From positions 372,001 to 436,000 of the forward strand of contig NZ_NIDE01000001.1 of the NCBI RefSeq assembly GCF_002197845.1: DNA of 64,000 bases, read 5' to 3'. The stretch's first letter is position 1; each line of letters starts with the position of its first letter. Under the pieces are notes generated by a model that had not been told where the DNA came from, ran no database searches, and saw only the letters and a program-made list of their open reading frames with translations. The position numbers and the translations under genes are program-made. Origin of the DNA: Fimbriiglobus ruber. GTDB taxonomy: Bacteria > Planctomycetota > Planctomycetia > Gemmatales > Gemmataceae. This document shows positions 32,749-41,780 of this stretch, piece by piece.

Positions 32749-32900
32749 TCCGCACTCCACAGAACCGCGCCGGCATTTGGTGCGCGGGAAAGTTCGCTCG
32801 AGAACATGATTCCGACTTCAAGTGACCGGCGGACCGGAGTCGGTCTAACGAGTTCAGCTCTATGCACTTCGTGGTCCAAAATCGCGGGGCGGGAATGAAT

Positions 32901-34004
32901 TTAGGTCGCCAGTACGCCATCGTAAAGGGCCGCGTGCCGCGCGGCTAGCGTGCCGACCGAGAATCGGTCGGCCACCCGCGCGCGGCCCGCGGCTCCGAAC
33001 GCGCGAGCCGCTTCGGGGTGTTCGAGCCACTCGTTCGTGAACGCCGCCAGTTGAACACGATCGGTCGCGGCGACGAGTTTCCCGGTGACGCCGTCCTCGA
33101 CGACTTCGGCCAAATCGGGCGTCCTCACCGCCAGGACTGGCTTGCCGGCGGCCATCGCTTCCAGGGCCACGTTCGTGCCGCCGTGGGTGTGCGTCACCCA
33201 GACAATTTCGGCTTGCGTCAACAGTGCCGGCACATCCGGTCGGGTGCCCGCGAACCGCACCCGGTAGTCGTCGAACCCGAGAGCCTTGCCGAACCGGGTC
33301 AATCGTTCCCGCTCCGGGCCGTCGCCGACCAGTACAAGGTAAAGATTCGGGGCGGCATATTTCACCACGTCGAATGCCCAAACGGCGGTCTTCAAACCGG
33401 CGGCCGCGTCGAACCGGCCGGCAGCGAGGATGAGGCGGCCGTCCGGCGGGATGTCGAGTGAGCGACGGAACGCGGCCCCGTCGGTCTCGTAGGGTGTAGC
33501 AACCGCCGGCGGGATCAGGACCACGCGGACCGGATCGATCCCGAACCCGGCGTACCGTGCGGCTTCGGTCACCGACGCCGCGACGATGCGGTCGGCGGCA
33601 CGGGCGGCGTGAGACGTCAGCCATCCGGAGCATCCGCCCGGAGACCGGTCGACCGCGGAAACGACCAGTTTTGCACCCGCGCCGGCTCCGCGCCACGGCA
33701 AAAGGAGCCAACGGGCCAACAGGGTGGCGACCGGACCCAGCGCGTGTATCACGTCGGGTCGAAACGCGGCAACGGCGGTGCGGAGTGTTCTGAGGCCGTT
33801 CCAATCGGCTGGGTGACGGAGCGGAAAGGTGTCGACCCGTATGTCGGCCTTTCGCAACCCTTCCGCGAACGACTCGCCGGCCCCTTTCACGGCCCCCACC
33901 GCACACTCATAGCGGTCGCGCGGCAGCGCGGGGGCGAGGAGCGACACCAGTTTGGCCGGGCCGGTCGGTCCGAGGTCGGAGGCGAGGTAGAAAATTCGGG
34001 GCAT
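32901..34004 (-). CDS. Glycosyltransferase, GT4 family
   Basis: This 367-residue GT-B enzyme begins MPRIFYLASDLGPTGPAKL, a typical GT4 acceptor-side start. The C-terminal donor domain has LILAAGRFDAAAGLKTAVWAF, LVLVGDGPERERL and THTHGGTNVALEAMAAGKPVLAV, containing the glutamates of the EX7E-like motif. It would transfer a sugar from a nucleotide donor to a glycan or lipid. It is on the same strand as glgC and hpt with short gaps, but the substrate cannot be inferred. Confidence 0.85.
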   Translation of the reverse strand: MPRIFYLASDLGPTGPAKLVSLLAPALPRDRYECAVGAVKGAGESFAEGLRKADIRVDTFPLRHPADWNGLRTLRTAVAAFRPDVIHALGPVATLLARWLLLPWRGAGAGAKLVVSAVDRSPGGCSGWLTSHAARAADRIVAASVTEAARYAGFGIDPVRVVLIPPAVATPYETDGAAFRRSLDIPPDGRLILAAGRFDAAAGLKTAVWAFDVVKYAAPNLYLVLVGDGPERERLTRFGKALGFDDYRVRFAGTRPDVPALLTQAEIVWVTHTHGGTNVALEAMAAGKPVLAVRTPDLAEVVEDGVTGKLVAATDRVQLAAFTNEWLEHPEAARAFGAAGRARVADRFSVGTLAARHAALYDGVLAT

Positions 34005-34054
34005 GAAATCCGGGACTGAGTGCTTGGGAGGGCGGTCCGGTCGGCCGCGGCCAG

Positions 34055-34564
34055 TTATTCCGCCAGGATGCCGATGTACGGCAGGTGGCGGTACTCATCG
34101 TTATAGTCGAGACCGTACCCGACCACGAACGCATCCGGAATCGTGAAGCCGCAAAAGTCCGGCTCGAACGGGATGCGCTGGCGGCCGGTCTTGCGCAGGA
34201 AGACGCAAACGCGGACGGACGCCGCCCCGCGGTCGCGCAGGTGTTCGACGAGTCGGGTGACAGTCTGGCCGGTGTCGAGAATGTCGTCGAGCAAGAGCAG
34301 GTGCCGGCCGCGGATGTCGGGCAGGAGGTCGTCCTTGATCGTCAACTCGCCCGGAGAAGTGGCCGTCCCGCGGTAGCTCGAAGCCGCGATCAGCCCGATT
34401 TGTAAGGGGAGATCGATCTGGCGAATCAGGTCCGCCAGGAACACCAGGCTGCCGGTCAACACGCCGACGACGGTGAACGGCTTGCCGACGTACGCATCGC
34501 GAACCTCGGCCGCCAGCGCGTGGACCCGATCGCGGATCTGGTCGGCGGTGAGCAGAACGTTCAT
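34055..34564 (-). CDS. hpt: Hypoxanthine phosphoribosyltransferase
   Basis: This 169-residue protein shows the PRPP-binding motif LLLDDILDTGQT (residues 90-101) with D93 and D94, plus VVGVLTGSLVFLADL and the C-terminal FVVGYGLDYNDEYRHLPYIG, all typical of Hpt. It salvages hypoxanthine and guanine to IMP and GMP with PRPP, in the cytosol. It lies 50 bp upstream of the GT4 gene on the same strand. Confidence 0.95.
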   Translation of the reverse strand: MNVLLTADQIRDRVHALAAEVRDAYVGKPFTVVGVLTGSLVFLADLIRQIDLPLQIGLIAASSYRGTATSPGELTIKDDLLPDIRGRHLLLLDDILDTGQTVTRLVEHLRDRGAASVRVCVFLRKTGRQRIPFEPDFCGFTIPDAFVVGYGLDYNDEYRHLPYIGILAE

Positions 34565-34755
34565 CGGCCACGGTTCCTCGAAACGACGGTTCGCTTATTG
34601 AACCCACAAGCTGCTCCGCCGGACAGGGGGCAGACCTGGGACGGCGGTAAATCTCGGGCGGCAGGACGCGAACTCTTTTCGGAGTGCCCTTGTCATCCTC
34701 GCAATGGAAATGGAAGGGATCACGACCGGAAACTGTAGCGGGAATAAGGTGCGAC

Positions 34756-35328
34756 ATGGCGAAGCGACTGGACCAGATCTTGGTGATCGACATCGAATCC
34801 ACGTGCTGGGACGGCAACCCACCGCCGGGCGAGACGAGCGACATAATCGAGATCGGCATTTGTCCGTTGGATGCGCGGACGCTCCGCCGGTTGGAGAAGC
34901 GCAGCATCATTGTTCGCCCAGAGCGATCGAGCGTCAGCCGCTTTTGCACGGAGTTGACGACTCTGACGCCGGACGTCGTCGCGGGCGGGATCGAGTTTCG
35001 CGATGCGTGCAAGCTTCTCCTGAAGGAATACCTGGCCGACCAGCGCGTCTGGGCAAGTTTCGGCGACTACGACCGCAAACAATTCGAGCGGCAGTGCCGC
35101 GAAACCGGCGCGAAATACCCGTTCGGCCCGTCGCACTTGAACGTCAAGACACTATTCGCGATCGCCCGCGGGCTGTCGCACGAGGTCGGGATGGCGCAGG
35201 CGGTCGAGATACTCGGGTTACCGCTCGAAGGCACCCACCACCGCGGCCACGACGACGCATGGAACATCGCGGCCGTGCTGGGCGGGGTGCTGAAGTCGAC
35301 GCGAAGTTCCACCGACAAGGATGAGTAA
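34756..35328 (+). CDS. DEDDh 3'-5' exonuclease, ERI1/KapD-like
   Basis: The ATG at 34756 gives 190 residues. ILVIDIESTCWDG contains the first two acids (D12, E14), WASFGDYDRKQFERQC lies around Exo II, and THHRGHDDAWNIA carries the catalytic H and last D. The family trims 3' ends of RNA or single-stranded DNA. It is divergent from hpt. Physiological substrate unknown. Confidence 0.85.
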   Translation: MAKRLDQILVIDIESTCWDGNPPPGETSDIIEIGICPLDARTLRRLEKRSIIVRPERSSVSRFCTELTTLTPDVVAGGIEFRDACKLLLKEYLADQRVWASFGDYDRKQFERQCRETGAKYPFGPSHLNVKTLFAIARGLSHEVGMAQAVEILGLPLEGTHHRGHDDAWNIAAVLGGVLKSTRSSTDKDE

Positions 35329-35799
35329 CCACCTTGGCCGCGCTAAAGCCAGAATCGCCCGCGATCTTCGGTTATGCACATGGAATTCGGAGAAAGATTT
35401 AGCGTGATCTTCAAAGAGATGAAATTTGACAGACTGACTTTTGTCGGCCTGTGTTGGTCGGGATCGGGGCGATCCTACCTGTGATGTCGACCACCTAAAA
35501 CTATCGTCCGCGAATGCCGTGATGGTGGCAAATGCGATAGGGTTGAGGAACCTGGACTTCGCGGGTTGCGACGACCTCGAGTTCCGGCAGCCGCTGTCCG
35601 CACAACGAACGATGATCACATCAAGACGCCATTTTGCAGTGACGCGAGTTGGCGATCGCATTTTGAACTACGCAAGAACTCGGAAAATTCTTGATCTGCG
35701 ACAGAATAAAAATTACGGTTTACAGAATTTACTGCTGCGGTGACCGAATATAAGATAGATAGCGTTTGGAACCTTGGATGATCAAAAGAGAGACTTGGT
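35329..35799. other. Intergenic region, 471 bp
   Basis: No gene with a credible start or amino-acid pattern was found; a 100-codon frame at 35441-35743 lacks family features. The right part is AT-rich and probably holds the promoter of the gene at 35800. Confidence 0.4.
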
Positions 35800-36225
35800 A
35801 TGCGCCGAAATCGTGGGCGGTCCGTGGGGGCAGCCGGTATTATGTTTGCCCTGGTGAGTGGAGCTTTTTGCCTGCCGAAGCCGAAGTCTGGCGAAGAACT
35901 TCACCCGCCGTCGGTGTTGGAGCAGCGGAATGCGATCCGCAAGCGCACGGTTGAAGATGTCGCGAAGGGGGTGAGTACTCTCGCGGAAGGCGTCCAGATA
36001 CTACAGATGCTCAACGCGGAACCCCCGTCCGTGCCAGGCACTGTTTACGACCAATATGCTGGTATGACTTTAGAGGAGCGGATGGCGCGGAATATTATCG
36101 AGGCGATTCTAATGACTACTCCAGAGGGCGAACACCTCCGTATAACTGAAAGGCTCGAAGCTGAAATATTCTCATGGCGGTACTCCGAATATCGAACAGA
36201 CTTTCAAGACTCTGTTCGACCTTAG
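35800..36225 (+). CDS. Hypothetical exported protein
   Basis: This 141-residue protein begins with a basic stretch and a short hydrophobic segment (MRRNRGRSVGAAGIMFALVSGAFCLPKP), probably a signal peptide or anchor. The rest is helical and acidic (VEDVAKGVSTLAEGVQILQMLN, then GMTLEERMARNIIEAILM). No domain recognised. Confidence 0.5.
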   Translation: MRRNRGRSVGAAGIMFALVSGAFCLPKPKSGEELHPPSVLEQRNAIRKRTVEDVAKGVSTLAEGVQILQMLNAEPPSVPGTVYDQYAGMTLEERMARNIIEAILMTTPEGEHLRITERLEAEIFSWRYSEYRTDFQDSVRP

Positions 36226-36417
36226 TACACGGCTGTGACTTTCGACAGAATGTCGACGAGGAAATCTCACAAGAGATGTACAATCCTCGCAGGGAATGAA
36301 CGGTCGGTTCGCGCAAACGAATGGCCCCTCGGCGGTCGTTGGCTGCTGGCGTTTGCAGTCGGCAGTAGCATGACCGCGAATGAATGAACGGACGGCCAGG
36401 TAACCGAGGAAATCGTT

Positions 36418-37218
36418 ATGTCCGCTCGTTTCGTTGGAGTGGTACTTGTCGTGAGCGGGCTGATCGTCAGTCATGCCCGGGCCGACGATCCGCCCAAGCT
36501 GAAAAAGATGACCTGGAAAGTCGGAGACGTTACCCGCGAAGCACTTGTTTACGCCCCGACATCGCCAGAAAAGAAACGACCTCTGATATTCGCGTTTCAC
36601 GGGCACGGCGGTAGAGCCGAATATGCCGCCCGCAAGTTTGCGTTTCACCAGCATTGGCCGGAAGCGGTCTGCGTCTATCCCCAAGGGTTACCGACTGCGG
36701 TTCCCGTCCTCGATCCCGCGGGGAAAATGCCCGGTTGGCAGAAGTTCGTCGGCGATCAGAAGGACCGCGATCTCGAGTTCTTCGACGCCATGCTCAAGAC
36801 GATGACCGCCGACTACATGATCGAGGAAAAGCGCGTCTATTCGGCCGGACACTCGAACGGCGGCTTCTTCACCTACGTTTTGTGTGCGGCGTGGGGCGAC
36901 ACGTTCGCGGCCGTGGCGCCCGTCGCGGCCGCGGTGTCAGTGAGGGACTTTAAAAACCAGAAGCCGTTACCAGTCTTACACGTCGCCGGCGAGAAGGACC
37001 GGATCGTCAACTTTGCAGGCCAGGAACGAACGATCGAACAGGTGCGCAAGCTGAACGGCTGCGACGCCCAGGGAAAGCCGGCCGGGAAGTTGTGTACCGA
37101 GTACAGTTCGCGCACAGGGCCGCCCGTGGTGACTTACATTCATCCGGGCGGCCACGAGATCCCGGACGGCGCACCCGAGCGGATCGTGCAGTTTTTCAAG
37201 GAACAGGTGCGAAAGTAA
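36418..37218 (+). CDS. Secreted esterase, PHB-depolymerase/LpqC-like
   Basis: This 266-residue alpha/beta hydrolase has a signal peptide (residues 1-22, VVLVVSGLIVSHARA). The catalytic triad is visible: S146 in YSAGHSNGG, D194 in GEKDRIVNF and H246 in PGGHEIPDG. PLIFAFHGHGG supplies the oxyanion hole. Family members hydrolyse polyester, feruloyl or acetyl-xylan esters; the exact substrate is not visible. It would act outside the cytoplasm. Confidence 0.85.
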   Translation: MSARFVGVVLVVSGLIVSHARADDPPKLKKMTWKVGDVTREALVYAPTSPEKKRPLIFAFHGHGGRAEYAARKFAFHQHWPEAVCVYPQGLPTAVPVLDPAGKMPGWQKFVGDQKDRDLEFFDAMLKTMTADYMIEEKRVYSAGHSNGGFFTYVLCAAWGDTFAAVAPVAAAVSVRDFKNQKPLPVLHVAGEKDRIVNFAGQERTIEQVRKLNGCDAQGKPAGKLCTEYSSRTGPPVVTYIHPGGHEIPDGAPERIVQFFKEQVRK

Positions 37219-37387
37219 ATCTCCGTGCGGGTGGCGGCTCTTTTTGCCGGGGTGACAGACGTGTGAAATTCCCCCGACCTTTGGTGATTCATACTGGCGG
37301 GGTCGCGCCGACTCAGATAGATTCTGGCAGAATCCTTTTTTTGACGCGAACGTCGTCCGATCGGTGACACTCACCGGGAGCCCTCGT

Positions 37388-38074
37388 ATGCATCTCTCAC
37401 GGCGGCTACCTCTCGTACTCCTATACGGTGTCTGGATCGGCATGATCCTCGCTTGCGGCGGCATCAAGAAAAAGCCCGAGCCCGTGCAACAGGAAAAAGA
37501 CAGCAAGCCCACCACCGATGCACCCGTTGCCGCCAAGCCCGCCCCGACGCCCGAGGCGGTTTGGTCCGCACCCGACAAATGGGTCCAGCAGGGCGACGTC
37601 AGCGTTCACATCGAGTGGTCGTATATCGGCAAAGTGCAGTTGGAAGAGATCGTTCCGATGGACGGCGCGGGGTCGAAGGACGAGCATTTCGCGGTCAAGT
37701 TGAGTCTGACCAACATCAACCCGACGAAGAAGGTGGAATACCACTCGTGGGGCGGCGCCGAAATCCCCACGGACGGTGACTTCGCGGCTCTAAAAGAGAG
37801 CGTGGCCATGCACAAAAACGCTGCCACACTGAAAGACAACTTCGGCAATAACTACAAGCGGGTCAATTTCGGCCTCGTCACCAAGCCCGTCGGGGCGGTC
37901 TCGGGCAACGAGTCGATTTACCCGAACAAAACGATTACGGACGTCTTGGTGTTCGAGAAGCCGCTCGACACGGTGACGAATCTGGATTTGGAATTGCCCG
38001 CGAAACACTACGGCAACGAAGGCGTGGTTCGCTTTCGCATCCCGATCACCACGCTCTCACGGGCGGCACAGTAG
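37388..38074 (+). CDS. Predicted lipoprotein of unknown function
   Basis: The start MHLSRRLPLVLLYGVWIG at 37388 places a lipobox (MILAC, C23) correctly; an upstream start is less likely. The 228-residue protein has a Lys/Pro/Ala-rich linker after the lipidated Cys and a C-terminal beta domain (FAVKLSLTNINPTKKVEYHSWGG, then ITDVLVFEKPLDTVTNLDLELP) that resembles the domains of telomeric-repeat-like or DUF4352-type extracellular proteins. Followed by a strong terminator. Confidence 0.65.
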   Translation: MHLSRRLPLVLLYGVWIGMILACGGIKKKPEPVQQEKDSKPTTDAPVAAKPAPTPEAVWSAPDKWVQQGDVSVHIEWSYIGKVQLEEIVPMDGAGSKDEHFAVKLSLTNINPTKKVEYHSWGGAEIPTDGDFAALKESVAMHKNAATLKDNFGNNYKRVNFGLVTKPVGAVSGNESIYPNKTITDVLVFEKPLDTVTNLDLELPAKHYGNEGVVRFRIPITTLSRAAQ

Positions 38075-38093
38075 TTAACCCAGCACGACAAGA

Positions 38094-38119
38094 GAGCCCG
38101 GGACGATCGTCCCGGGCTC
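38094..38119. terminator. Palindromic terminator between convergent genes
   Basis: GAGCCCGGGAC and GTCCCGGGCTC form an 11-bp stem around a 4-nt loop. It lies between the lipoprotein gene ending at 38074 and the convergent thioredoxin-like gene ending at 38124. Confidence 0.75.
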
Positions 38120-38123
38120 GTGT

Positions 38124-38825
38124 TTACGGTCGCACGGGTCCGCCGTCGGCCGCGAGTTCCTTGCCGATGGTGGCCAGGTTTTCGTCGATTTGACCCAGCA
38201 CACGCTGCCACTTGTCGGGGTCGCCGGTGATTTTCCCGGCAAGCGTTCGGGCTTCCCGCGCTTCCGTGCTGTTCGGAAACCGTGCCTGCAATTCGTCGCC
38301 CTTGGTTAAGCAGGCTAAATAGTTTTGGCTCTCGTAGTCCCGGCGGAATCGGGCCAGCATCTCACGCGATTCGGACGCGGACATGGCGACCGGGTCAGGC
38401 TTGGCCTGGGCCGCCGGCACGCGACTCAACAGAGCCATGAGTTGCCGAACGTCCATGTAGCCGGAATGCTGGTCGACGACTTTACCGTCGGGTGTGGCGA
38501 CGACCAGCGTCGGGAAGCTTTTGATCCCCATCGCCCGGCTGATCTCACCGTCCTGTTCCACATCGACTTTAACCGGGATAAAACGTTCGTTGAGTGCGGC
38601 CACGACCGTGGGGGCGCGGAACGTGGTGGCGTCGAGTTTGCGGCACCAGACGCAGCCCTCGAACCCGAAATCGAGCAGGAGAGGGCGGCCGGTTTGCACC
38701 GCTTCTTTTCGTGCGGCGGTGAGATCGGTCCGCCAATTGACTTCTTGCGCACGGGCTTCCCCCGTCGCGAACAACCCGGCAGCGACAGTCAAAACAGAAA
38801 CGACGACGAACCCGGCACGCGACAT
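38124..38825 (-). CDS. Secreted thioredoxin-like protein
   Basis: This 233-residue protein has a signal peptide (residues 1-26, ending ARA). The thioredoxin domain has LLLDFGFEGCVWC with redox C58 and C61, VKVDVEQDGEISRAMGIKSFPTLVV with the cis-proline, and DGKVVDQHSGYMD. A C-terminal helical extension of about 80 residues follows. CVWCR is like DsbD-gamma or SoxW-type domains, so a periplasmic thiol reductase role is likely. Partner unknown. Confidence 0.8.
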   Translation of the reverse strand: MSRAGFVVVSVLTVAAGLFATGEARAQEVNWRTDLTAARKEAVQTGRPLLLDFGFEGCVWCRKLDATTFRAPTVVAALNERFIPVKVDVEQDGEISRAMGIKSFPTLVVATPDGKVVDQHSGYMDVRQLMALLSRVPAAQAKPDPVAMSASESREMLARFRRDYESQNYLACLTKGDELQARFPNSTEAREARTLAGKITGDPDKWQRVLGQIDENLATIGKELAADGGPVRP

Positions 38826-38944
38826 ACTCGACCCTCCCGGCTCGTCCGACTGTGGCCGGACAACGCAACGGTAAGGTCATAACCCGGGCGGCGGACGCCG
38901 GTCAATCGGGTTTTGTGGGGCAGGGGACTTTGGGACGAGCAAAC

Positions 38945-38993
38945 GAACGCGGGGCGCGGCGGAGACTTTACAGAATCCGCCGCGCCCCGCGTT
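38945..38993. terminator. Strong hairpin downstream of gnd
   Basis: GAACGCGGGGCGCGGCGGA (38945-38963) pairs with its complement at 38975-38993, a 19-bp perfect stem. It lies just past the gnd stop on the minus strand. No T-run follows. Confidence 0.65.
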
Positions 38994-39007
38994 CCATTCA
39001 GACGGAA

Positions 39008-40468
39008 TTACACGTTGTACGTGCTGCTGGAGGTGGTGCCGCCGCGGCCGGTCCAGTTGGTGTGGAAGAACTGGCCGCGGGGCTTATCGGTCCGCTCGTA
39101 GGTGTGGGCGCCGAAGTAGTCCCGCTGGGCCTGGAGCAGGTTGGCCGGCAGGCGGGCCGTGCGGTAGCCGTCGAAGTAGGCCAGGGCGGACGACATCGCC
39201 GGCAGCGGGATGCCGTTCATGGCCCCGGCCGCGATCACCCGCCGCCACCCGGCGGCCGCCTTCTGCACCTGTTCGGCGAAGTACGGGTCGACGAGCAAGT
39301 TCGGCAGTTGCGGGTTGCGGTCGAACGCTTCCTTGATCTTGCCGAGGAAGGCGCTCCGGATGATGCACCCGCCCCGCCACATGAGGGCGATGCCGCCGTT
39401 GTTCAGCGTCCACTTGTTCGCCTTCGCCTGGGCGTTCATCAGGTCGTAGCCCTGGGCGTAACTGATGATTTTGCTCGCGTACAGCGCCTGCTCGACGTCC
39501 GCGATCAGTGCGGCCTTGTCGCCGGAGAACGACGGCGTCGGCCCGGACAGGACTTTGCTGGCGGCGACACGCTGGTCCTTCTGGGCGGACAGGCACCGGC
39601 TGAAGACCGCCTCGCCGATCAGCGTCAGCGGGATGCCGGTCTCGGTGGCCGAGTCGACCGTCCACTTGCCCGTCCCCTTCTGGCCGGCCGTGTCGAGGAT
39701 CAGGTCGACCATCGGCTGCTTGGTCTCGGGGTCGACGAAGCCGAGGATGTCGCGGGTGATCTCGACCAGGTAGCTGTCCAGGACGCCCTTGTTCCACTTG
39801 GCGAAGACGTCGTGCAGTTCGGGTGCTTTGAGGCCGAGCAGGGCGCTCAGTAGGTGGTAAGCCTCGCAGATGAGCTGGATGTCGCCGTACTCGATGCCGT
39901 TGTGGACCATCTTGACGAAGTGCCCGGCCCCTTCCGGCCCGACCCAGTCGCAGCACGGGACGCCGCCGTCGACCTTGGCGGCGATGGCCTGGAAGATCGG
40001 CTTGACGTGCGGCCACGCGGCCTCGTCCCCGCCCGGCATGATCGACGGGCCTTTCAGGGCGCCTTCTTCACCGCCGGAAACGCCGGTGCCGATGTAGAGC
40101 AGGCCGTGCTTCTTGGCCTCGGCCATGCGGCGGTTCGTGTCCGGGAAGTGGGTGTTGCCGCCGTCGATGAGGATGTCGCCGGGTTCGAGGTGGGGGGCAA
40201 TCTGGGCGATCGTGTCGTCGACGGCCTGCCCGGCCTTGACGAGCATCATCACCTTCCGCGGCCGCTTGAGGGCGGCGACGAGTTCCTGCGGGGAGTGCGC
40301 CCCGACGAATTTCTTGCCCTTCCCGCGGCCGTTCACGAACTCGTCGACCTTGCTCGTCGTCCGGTTGTAGACGGCCACGGTGTACCCGTGGCTTTCCATG
40401 TTCAACACGAGGTTTTCGCCCATCACGGCCAGCCCGATAAGGCCGATGTCGGCGGTCGCGTTCGCCAT
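39008..40468 (-). CDS. gnd: 6-phosphogluconate dehydrogenase
   Basis: The start MANATADIGLIGLAVMGEN at 40468 gives 486 residues. The Rossmann motif GLAVMGEN binds NADP, GVSGGEEGALKGPSIMPGG lies in the active site, and GHFVKMVHNGIEYGD carries the catalytic Lys. IMPGGDEAAWPHVKPIF follows the family. It oxidises and decarboxylates 6-phosphogluconate to ribulose 5-phosphate in the pentose phosphate pathway. A Gly/Thr/Ser tail (RGGTTSSSTYNV) ends it as in many bacterial Gnd. Confidence 0.97.
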   Translation of the reverse strand: MANATADIGLIGLAVMGENLVLNMESHGYTVAVYNRTTSKVDEFVNGRGKGKKFVGAHSPQELVAALKRPRKVMMLVKAGQAVDDTIAQIAPHLEPGDILIDGGNTHFPDTNRRMAEAKKHGLLYIGTGVSGGEEGALKGPSIMPGGDEAAWPHVKPIFQAIAAKVDGGVPCCDWVGPEGAGHFVKMVHNGIEYGDIQLICEAYHLLSALLGLKAPELHDVFAKWNKGVLDSYLVEITRDILGFVDPETKQPMVDLILDTAGQKGTGKWTVDSATETGIPLTLIGEAVFSRCLSAQKDQRVAASKVLSGPTPSFSGDKAALIADVEQALYASKIISYAQGYDLMNAQAKANKWTLNNGGIALMWRGGCIIRSAFLGKIKEAFDRNPQLPNLLVDPYFAEQVQKAAAGWRRVIAAGAMNGIPLPAMSSALAYFDGYRTARLPANLLQAQRDYFGAHTYERTDKPRGQFFHTNWTGRGGTTSSSTYNV

Positions 40469-40661
40469 TTCGCAAGTCCTGTCGTTCGAGAGGAGATGGA
40501 CCGAAAGAGTATTGTAGGAACGCAAAGAGATGTGGACGGCGTGAAGAAGTGTTCGAGGGCGAATCGCGAGTCGGGGCACCAGCGTCTTCGCTCGACCCGG
40601 GAAACGAACAACCCCCGCGCGGCTTAACGCACGGGGGTCGGACCTCATCGGGTCTCGAGAG

Positions 40662-41690
40662 TTATTTGCTCGTCTGCGTGGTTTTCCCCTCGCGGAGAGT
40701 CTTCAAAATCGGCTTGATGACGTCGCACGGGATGGTCCAACTCTCGACCCGACCGGCGCGGGCGATGTTAATGCCGAGGACGTTGCCGTCGAGATCGACG
40801 AGCGGGCCGCCGCAGTTGATCGGCTTAAGTACCGTGTCGTGCTGGATGACGAACGGAAACCCAGTCCGGCGACCGGACAGCTGACTACCCATCGAGTTCT
40901 GGAAGGACGATCGATCGATTTCGCCCTTCGAGCCGAGTTTGACGGTGAGGGTGATTTCCGATTCGCCGCGGTGAACTTTGACTTTGACCGAGTCATCGGG
41001 ACGATATTTTTCGAGTTGTTCGATGAGGCTTTGCCGGTCCGTGATAGTCTTCCCGGCTACTTCCAGAATGACGTCCTTGACCTTCATTCCGGCGCGAGCG
41101 GCAGCCGCTTCCCGCATCACCTCGGTGACGAGAACCCCCTCGGAGTCTTCCGTATCTTTCAAGCCGATACCGAGATAGCCTTTATTCGCGTTTTCGATCA
41201 CGGCTTGCTCGCCGTACAGCTTGCGGGCTTTGACGCTCACGACGCCGACCGCGACGGGGTCGGACGTGTACCCGGTCGCGGCCACCCAATCACCGACCTG
41301 GGCTTTGACGTTAGAAAACTTGACCGGGACCAGACCTTCCGCGTCGATCTTGATCAGGGCCAGATCGGATTCCTTGTCATACCCGATTCGTTTGGCGTCG
41401 TACGCGCTGCCGTCCCGGAGGACGCACGAGACGTCGCCGCGTAACTCGCTCCCTTTGGTCAGAATCAGACCGTCGGCCGAAACGACCGTTCCGAACACGG
41501 CGTCTTTACCGTCGCACTGGATGCGAACGGTCGACTCGCTGGCGGCGGAAACGGCCTCGATAAACAGGCGCGGGAGTTTTTTCTTTCCTTCCCGTGCAAG
41601 ATCTCGGGCGGACTCGGCGGCCGGGGTCGCCCCGGCGAACGCGATCATCACGACTACGGCCGAAGTCAGCGTGCGGGCGGTGAATGCCAT
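40662..41690 (-). CDS. Degenerate HtrA-like protein with internal PDZ domain
   Basis: This 342-residue protein has a signal peptide. The trypsin-like part has FGTVVSADGLILTKGSEL, where S81 occupies the usual His position, and KESDLALIKID with D109. A clear PDZ domain (residues 171-250, GYLGIGLKD then VKVKVHRGE) follows. Only afterwards comes the nucleophile segment IQHDTVLKPINCGGPLVDLDG, with C293 in place of Ser. The PDZ domain therefore lies inside the protease fold. The neighbouring gene upstream is a normal HtrA. It is probably a catalytically dead or altered periplasmic chaperone. Confidence 0.7.
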   Translation of the reverse strand: MAFTARTLTSAVVVMIAFAGATPAAESARDLAREGKKKLPRLFIEAVSAASESTVRIQCDGKDAVFGTVVSADGLILTKGSELRGDVSCVLRDGSAYDAKRIGYDKESDLALIKIDAEGLVPVKFSNVKAQVGDWVAATGYTSDPVAVGVVSVKARKLYGEQAVIENANKGYLGIGLKDTEDSEGVLVTEVMREAAAARAGMKVKDVILEVAGKTITDRQSLIEQLEKYRPDDSVKVKVHRGESEITLTVKLGSKGEIDRSSFQNSMGSQLSGRRTGFPFVIQHDTVLKPINCGGPLVDLDGNVLGINIARAGRVESWTIPCDVIKPILKTLREGKTTQTSK

Positions 41691-41780
41691 GATCGAGACT
41701 CCGAATGCGGATCGCTCGTTGAAACGGACGGGGCGGAAGAATGAGAGGTAGTGTAAACGAATCGAATATAGGTCAAGAAA

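Noticed and set aside
31465-32898. A long plus-strand frame of 477 codons
   Set aside because: It is antisense to glgC, whose motifs are clear; the frame arises from GC-rich codon bias.
35441-35743. A 100-codon frame in the gap before 35800
   Set aside because: No ribosome site, no family features, and amino-acid composition is not convincing.
38852-40627. Two long plus-strand frames opposite gnd
   Set aside because: Both are mirror frames of 6-phosphogluconate dehydrogenase with no domain pattern.
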